64,000 bases of DNA, taken from positions 41,844,010-41,908,009 of the forward strand of contig NC_061112.1 in NCBI RefSeq assembly GCF_002878395.1, in the 5' to 3' direction. The notes below the pieces were generated by a model that had not been told where the DNA came from, did no database searches, and saw only the letters and a program-made list of their open reading frames with translations. This stretch comes from Capsicum annuum. Taxonomy: Eukaryota; Streptophyta; Magnoliopsida; Solanales; Solanaceae. Both the position numbers and the translations under genes were made by a program. Below are positions 58,967 through 64,000 of the stretch, piece by piece. How positions within the stretch are numbered: the first letter of the stretch is position 1; each line of letters opens with the position of its first letter.

Positions 58967-60460
58967 TGATGATAGGCGAAATTACGCGCCTATATCAATA
59001 TATTTTGCCCATATTTTAGCCTAGTTTCGAGAACTAATTATCTATTTCGTACACTTTTAGTCCTTTTTCCTGTAAATGAGCTAACAAATGTGATTAGGAA
59101 AGTTTCAGGTATAAATGATGCAAAATACAGCAATTTATGGCTTACTTGACGCAAAAGAAAGCTCACAAACGAGATGGAAAGGAGCTGGACGCATAAAGGA
59201 CTAAATCTGCTGCATGGAAAATCTGTCCCGGGCTAAAACAGCATTTCTGAAGACTTTGGGACTTACAGACACAAAGCTGGATTTTTGCCATAATACATTA
59301 ACCTAGTGCAATTAGGTTATGTGTTTCATCATTCTATTTGGATTATAATTTTGTAACCTTACCCTAGTACAATTGGGTCAAGGATTTCATTAGTATATTA
59401 GGATTTGGTTATTTATTTTATTAGTTTAGTAGGAGTAGGATAGGAGTATTATAAATACCCTATCATGTTAGAGATTTTAAAAAGAGAAGGGAGACATTCT
59501 GACAATTCATTCATCTCCTTACAATTAAGACATCTTCCTACAACCCATTCTCAATTCTTCATTCTTCTACTCTTAAATTCCACAACAAGAGAATCGTTAC
59601 TTGCTACGGAATCACTAAAACCACACGCCAAACACCTACTATTCACGCCATCCACCATGCAAAACGTGATATCCTTCGCATTCACGGGTAACTAAATCTC
59701 TTAGTTGGGGTTATGGAAGCCGAATGAGTTACTATCTATAGCTATGAGTTTGTGAGTTCAAGACAAGTATATTGCTTATATCATTATTCTCTTCATCTTA
59801 AATCTACATTCTTTGCGGTTCAAACACAAGAACACGCCATTCTAACATCTAACCTGTTCGAGAGAAAGGTTATTTGTCTAGAAAAGAAGACGCATAGACC
59901 AACGCCAGTCTAACATCTGACTTGTTCGAGAGAAAAGTTATTTGTCTGGAAAAGAGATAATGTCAAGGTAGTAGGACACCCTTTCCTATTAAAAAGCTAG
60001 TGCCGTACCTGGACTAACTTCTTGGAGAATTCGTACCGTTAGTCACGCTTTAAGCTCGAGAGAGTTAAAGTGAAATAGTCCTTGTTTAGGTCGAGAGACG
60101 CTTGGATTTACCATCGACTACAATTCTCTATAAGCAATTACATGTCAAGACTCTACACACTCATAGCCAATAGAGACGTATACCTCAGAAGGTGGACATA
60201 ACCCCAACGCCTCAATTCTCATTGTTTACAACACACGTGACAATCTCTCTTTATTTTGCTATTTTCAGTTCTTACATTCTTGTTTTGGTTACATACTACA
60301 ATCCCCCCTTTCCTACGAGACTTGCACTAAAAGTCTAGTAATTTCTCTTGCTTGTTGGCCAAGCTATTCTCTGTGGGATCGATACCCAACCCAGGTTGGG
60401 TTCTATATTTGCTAACGACCGCTTTACACTCCCACGAGAGCTGTAGATTGAGCGTTATCA
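58967..60460 (+). mobile_element. Solo LTR (Athila-like) inside the right LTR of C
   Basis: The 1,494-bp segment starts TGATGATAGGCG and ends GCGTTATCA, and is flanked by a perfect 5-bp duplication GGTAC at 58,962-58,966 and 60,461-60,465. Removing it restores the left-LTR sequence at 51,197. Its end (ACCCAACCCAGGTTGGGTT, TATATTTGCTAACGACCG) matches the end of LTR D, so it belongs to a related Athila-like family. TATAAATACCC at 59,450 is a likely TATA box. It carries no primer site or coding domain; the frame at 59,465-59,695 lies in the leader part. Confidence 0.85.
59835..59960 (+). repeat. Two copies of a 68-bp repeat in the solo LTR
   Basis: CGCCATTCTAACATCTAACC at 59,835 recurs as CGCCAGTCTAACATCTGACT at 59,903. 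Both are followed by TGTTCGAGAGAAA and GTTATTTGTCT. Confidence 0.85.
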
Positions 60461-61843
60461 GGTACTTGTACCCAAAATATTAGCTGTGTACCTAGATCTA
60501 TGAATCCTTAGACTTCAGATAGTCTTATGACTCAGGTAAAATCTCCATAATCTCATGACTCAGTCAGTTGTCAGATATCAGTAATATCCCATCAGTCAAC
60601 AAAACTTAGTAACTCAGCTCATGTTCAGTTCAGTAAATCATCTTCAATGTCCATTCAAATGGGAGTAGGAATTAGCATCGAGTGAACCCAAGGATAGGGA
60701 CACAAACTATCAGATGAGGGTGTGATCCTTAGAAGTTATCCTTGCATTCTAGAACTATGTAGCCAGCATAGGTTGAGACATCAACACTATTCGATAGTTG
60801 TTGATGAGGTGGTAAACACTGTCAGATAAGGGCCCCATCATTTTCTTTTGGGGACACTATCAGATAAGTGTCGCCTACAGCTTGTCCTTACCAGTGGTGC
60901 GGTCTTGATACCCTTCCAATTGGGGTTATAGATTGGACCCCAACTCAACCATAATGGCGTATCAGGGGCATGTCGGTTAAATACTACCACCCAAAGTTTC
61001 AGTACCAGTCTCAGTAAAAGAACTCTGATAGTTTTTAAGATTCAAGACTGTTAGATACAGTCGACTCAGATACATTAAGGAACTCAGATAGTTTCATCAA
61101 ATTCAGGACTGTCAGATACAGCCACCCATGTTATCAGTTACATTCAGGTACAACTATTTATGCTATCAATTATATCAATTATTAGTATGTCATGTCATCA
61201 GTATTCAGATTCAGTAATCATAATATCACAGTGTTAGTTACAGTTAAGTATTTATGTATGCATTCTCGTATTCATGTTAGACAGTCAGCTTGCATTATTC
61301 ATGCATGTTAACCCTTGGATTAGCCTACCTCACATGTATACTCAGTATATTCCATTGTACTAATGTATTTATGCTATGGTGCTTTCTTTTTATGTTACAC
61401 CATAGGTTCTGAGACATGAGTTCTAGATCAGCAGTAGATTCCAGTCTCAGTAGTCAGAATAGAAATGAGTCCTCATCCTTTAAGGACATGATTATTTCTC
61501 CACTATTTGATTGATTAGTTATTAGTTGGAGTTAGTTGGGAACATATCCCATTAACTCCTTATTTAGATTATTCAGACAATAGAGGCTTTCAGACTAGAT
61601 GCAGACTATTATATTTCAGACTTCAGTGTTTACAGTTTTGTTTTGGGTATTGTATTACCCCACAAATGTTATCTCATCTATGTTATGTTCAATATTGAAC
61701 GTTATGGCCTTTCAGTGCATGTTTTTGCATTATTCAGTATTTTATGCAGTATACAAGTTCAGCATCAGTCATGGATTAGCTTGTTGTCCTTTGAGGTCAT
61801 GAGTGCCGTGTAGCATTCTAGTTCAGCAAATCGGGGTATTATA

Positions 61844-63006
61844 ATCTACTCGGTCATTTTTGGTCCAGACTATATCACTCTTACATCTATAATAGAGTGT
61901 GAATATAGATTGAGAGTCGCATGTGATAGACACATTATGCGAGGGGCTAAGCATAGACGAGAAAGAGTTGAGATGGTTAGGTAGATAGCCATCTATATTT
62001 CACCTTTGGGTAATGAGACCCCATGGATTGAGGGTCTTAATGTGATAAAAAAAGGGTCCATTAACCTTTAGTAATAAGGTTTAGTGGTTTTTCATCTGAT
62101 ATCAACTATTCCTACTACTTCAGAAAATGTATTGACGTAGGAGAGATCAACCCTGGTTTCTAGTATTATGGTCGGGTATGTTATTGATTTTACAACCATT
62201 CTTTGATATGAGATTTATGATAGAGTATTTGGGGAGGCAATGAATTTTCTATTTCCTTTCCTTGTTAAGTGATTATGTGATGAGGCTAGTGTATATAAGA
62301 TACCGAGATTATATGAGAGAGAACATAAGATAGCCATTGCACAGACAAAGAGTATGAAGGATCCGACATGTCCGACTCTTCCCAAAAGATCTAGTGAGCC
62401 TACCATAGTACCTCAGGCCTAAACTGATGATCTATTAGTTTTCATAGAGCTTGATGATGTACATGGGGGTGATGTGGGATTTAGTGTTGATCTCGATATA
62501 GGGAAGTAGAAAGAGGCCCCATATTTGAGTACCTAGGATGAGGGAACACCAACCACTTCTTCGTCAACCCTGGCTTCAACCTTAGTGTTGATTGGTATAT
62601 TATCAAAGCCCATTTACCCAGCCACTACAAATCCTACTATAGGTATGATTACAATATCTCAAGAGTTCTTGCAGAGCTTAGTGGACAGTTAGAGGGCCGC
62701 TAATGCTGGGTTGTGGTTTGTTGAGACTAAGATAACTACTCTATATGAGTAGATGCGTTCAGGGGTTTGGACTAGATTCAAGAGGGTAGAGGCTAGATAG
62801 AAGGATGCACAGAGAGCTACCTTCTCTGAGCTATATGCTAATTTACAGACACATCTTAATGAATTTGAGAGATGGGTTACAACCCAATTTACAGAGACAG
62901 AGATGTTGGATCTAGCCCAAATAAGAGAAGAGATGGATAAATTGTGAGCAAAGTTACGCTCTCTCACAGAGAGCTATATTACATCCACTCCTTCAGTCAT
63001 ACCCTA
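61844..63006 (+). pseudogene. Putative plant transposon protein gene, 3' part
   Basis: This continues the gene interrupted at 50,024. The first codons read Ile-Tyr-Ser-Val-Ile-Phe-Gly-Pro-Asp-Tyr, then Glu-Tyr-Arg-Leu-Arg-Val-Ala. The core goes on with Trp-Ile-Ala-Ile-Tyr-Ile-Ser-Pro-Leu-Gly (after a stop) and a segment around 62,150-62,330 with Phe-Pro-Phe-Leu-Val-Lys and Tyr-Lys-Ile-Pro-Arg. The tail (62,450-63,005) is acidic, Ser/Thr/Pro-rich, then Glu/Gln/Leu-rich and possibly coiled-coil (Glu-Met-Leu-Asp-Leu-Ala-Gln-Ile-Arg). Stops and shifts are present, mostly TAG and TGA. Confidence 0.55.
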
Positions 63007-64000
63007 GTGGTCTAGATATCACCTCTATGTACACCCATATATTTTGATTTCTTTATAGATGATATAAGGAGGTCTTGGTAGTGAGAGGTAGAGGTGTGCA
63101 GTAATAGCAGTGGGTGCATTTTCTAGTAGTGCACCACCTCTTCCAGTTGATACACTCCTATATGGGGATGCACATGATATGAATACTTAGTGCCTCCCAA
63201 GTATGTTTTTACTTCCCCTTGTTTTATATTATTATAGTGTATTGAGATAGTACATATTTTTTAGTTGGGGGTGGGGTATAACATAGCCGTTGTGGATTTT
63301 TGTTGCTGTCTTTTTTTCCTGTCATCCGTAGTATGGTTGTAAGCCGACAAGTCTAGGTTAATTTGTGTCGTATTGTGTTTTGTTTTGTATTGTGTTGTGT
63401 TTTTGTGTAATTAGGAGATTTTTAAGTATTTAGGGAAGTAGTCATATTTTGATTGATTTTTGAGAAAGATAATACCCCTCCAAAATTTTTATTTTAGAAC
63501 TGTGTGAACATTATGGATCTTATTATGGCATTAGGATTAGGTACATGATAATCACTTGCTAACAATTGCTTGAACCAGATAAGTAGTATCTTGTAATACT
63601 AACCTTGTGTCATGTATATGTGAGATGCTACTTAGTTTCCTTTGTGTGTTTAATTTAGAACTTTCTTGGTTAGTCTTGCCTAGGTTGAAAGATAATTGGT
63701 TAGGAAAGGCTCATTGGCCATTTTTTATTTTTGTCCACTTGAAGCCTAAATGACCTTGCCAATGTGAAATTGTATTACTTGATCCCTATTTTGAGCCTTA
63801 TAGCCTATTTTTTTGTTTCACCATTCACCTTCCCATTTGTGTTACAATAACCTATTTTGGCCCTGGTCCTCCTTGGATACTATGCACCTCAACTCAGGAA
63901 AATCATCTAAGTTGAGGGTGGCTATCATAGAGATGTGTGATATAAAGTAGGTATGTAGAGCGTAAAATAAGAGAAAAAAATTAGCAAGGTTGGGTGTGGT
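63007..64000 (+). other. Downstream non-coding region of the transposon-protein gene
   Basis: A polypurine-like run GTTGGGGGTGGGGTATAA lies at 63,264-63,281, then T/G-rich sequence. No domain is recognised; it may be further untranslated sequence of the same large element. The window ends inside it. Confidence 0.35.

Larger units (their letters stand above)
50025..61843 (+). mobile_element. Ty3/gypsy chromovirus C (Del/Tekay-like), complete with both LTRs
   Basis: The element has two LTRs (50,025-52,611 and 57,789-61,843, the latter split by a solo LTR), primer site, gag, pol, a chromodomain-like tail and polypurine tract. It is closely related to A in its coding part, but the LTRs differ in their 5' thirds. 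Flanks ATCAA (50,020-50,024) and ATCTA (61,844-61,848) match at four of five bases. The gene frame it interrupts reads on across the junction if ATCTA is taken as the original target. Stops and shifts in all domains make it inactive. Confidence 0.85.
57789..61843 (+). repeat. Right LTR of element C (split by a solo LTR)
   Basis: LTR sequence occupies 57,789-58,966 and 60,466-61,843, 2,556 bp in all against 2,587 in the left LTR. Both tips have decayed: the start reads TATAATACC rather than TG, and the end reads TTATA rather than TTACA. Confidence 0.85.

Overview
The window looks like repeat-rich nuclear DNA of a flowering plant, most likely a member of the Solanaceae. It is AT-rich, has no intact long reading frame on either strand, and consists almost entirely of decayed, nested transposable elements. 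Solanaceae is suggested by TS-type SINEs with (TTG)n tails, a foldback MITE of a type I recall from nightshade introns, and Del/Tekay chromoviruses with very long LTRs. No gene here can be called functional with confidence.

Layout. 1-11,718: Ty3/gypsy chromovirus 'A' (plus strand; start lies outside the window), whose left LTR carries a 2,387-bp solo LTR 'B' with a perfect 5-bp target duplication. 11,719-12,640: a 16-bp tail of an older LTR, then the last codons of a Tat-like gypsy pol. 12,640-15,625: plant mobile domain pseudogene (minus), with a four-copy tandem repeat on its 5' side. 17,423-18,707: AT-rich element bounded by outward-facing hairpins. 18,940-21,140: LTR remnant and LINE 3' remnant. 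21,346: 33-nt poly(G). 22,001: decayed minus-strand Helitron 3' end. 22,562 and 23,032: two SINEs. 24,915-25,385: organelle-derived DNA, a fragment of plastid psbC and an almost whole mitochondrial 5S rRNA. 28.2-33.45 kb: a probable Helitron carrying pieces of several host genes (Gly/Arg-rich protein, S28 peptidase, DEAD-box helicase, lysyl-tRNA synthetase) in one orientation, ending in a textbook hairpin-CTAG terminus. 34.85-41.1 kb: nearly complete but dead L1-type LINE (minus). 43.4-44.2 kb: inverted chromovirus LTR fragment. 44.2-48.0 kb: Athila-like element 'D' (LTR, primer site, gag, protease). 48.2-63.0 kb: a gene of the putative plant transposon protein type, split at 50,024/61,844 by chromovirus 'C' (50,025-61,843), whose right LTR is in turn split by a 1,494-bp solo LTR. 

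History. Insertion order can be read from target duplications: host sequence, then the transposon-protein gene/element D, then C, then the solo LTR; and older LTR, then A, then B. LTR pairs of A and C differ at very roughly 7-12 % of positions by eye, many of them C/T or G/A changes, so both are old and have decayed mainly by transition. The best candidates for unusual biology are the gene-fragment Helitron, the mixed plastid/mitochondrial insert, the outward-hairpin element, the GC-motif arrays in the chromovirus LTRs, and the transposon-protein gene downstream of Athila-like gag-protease.
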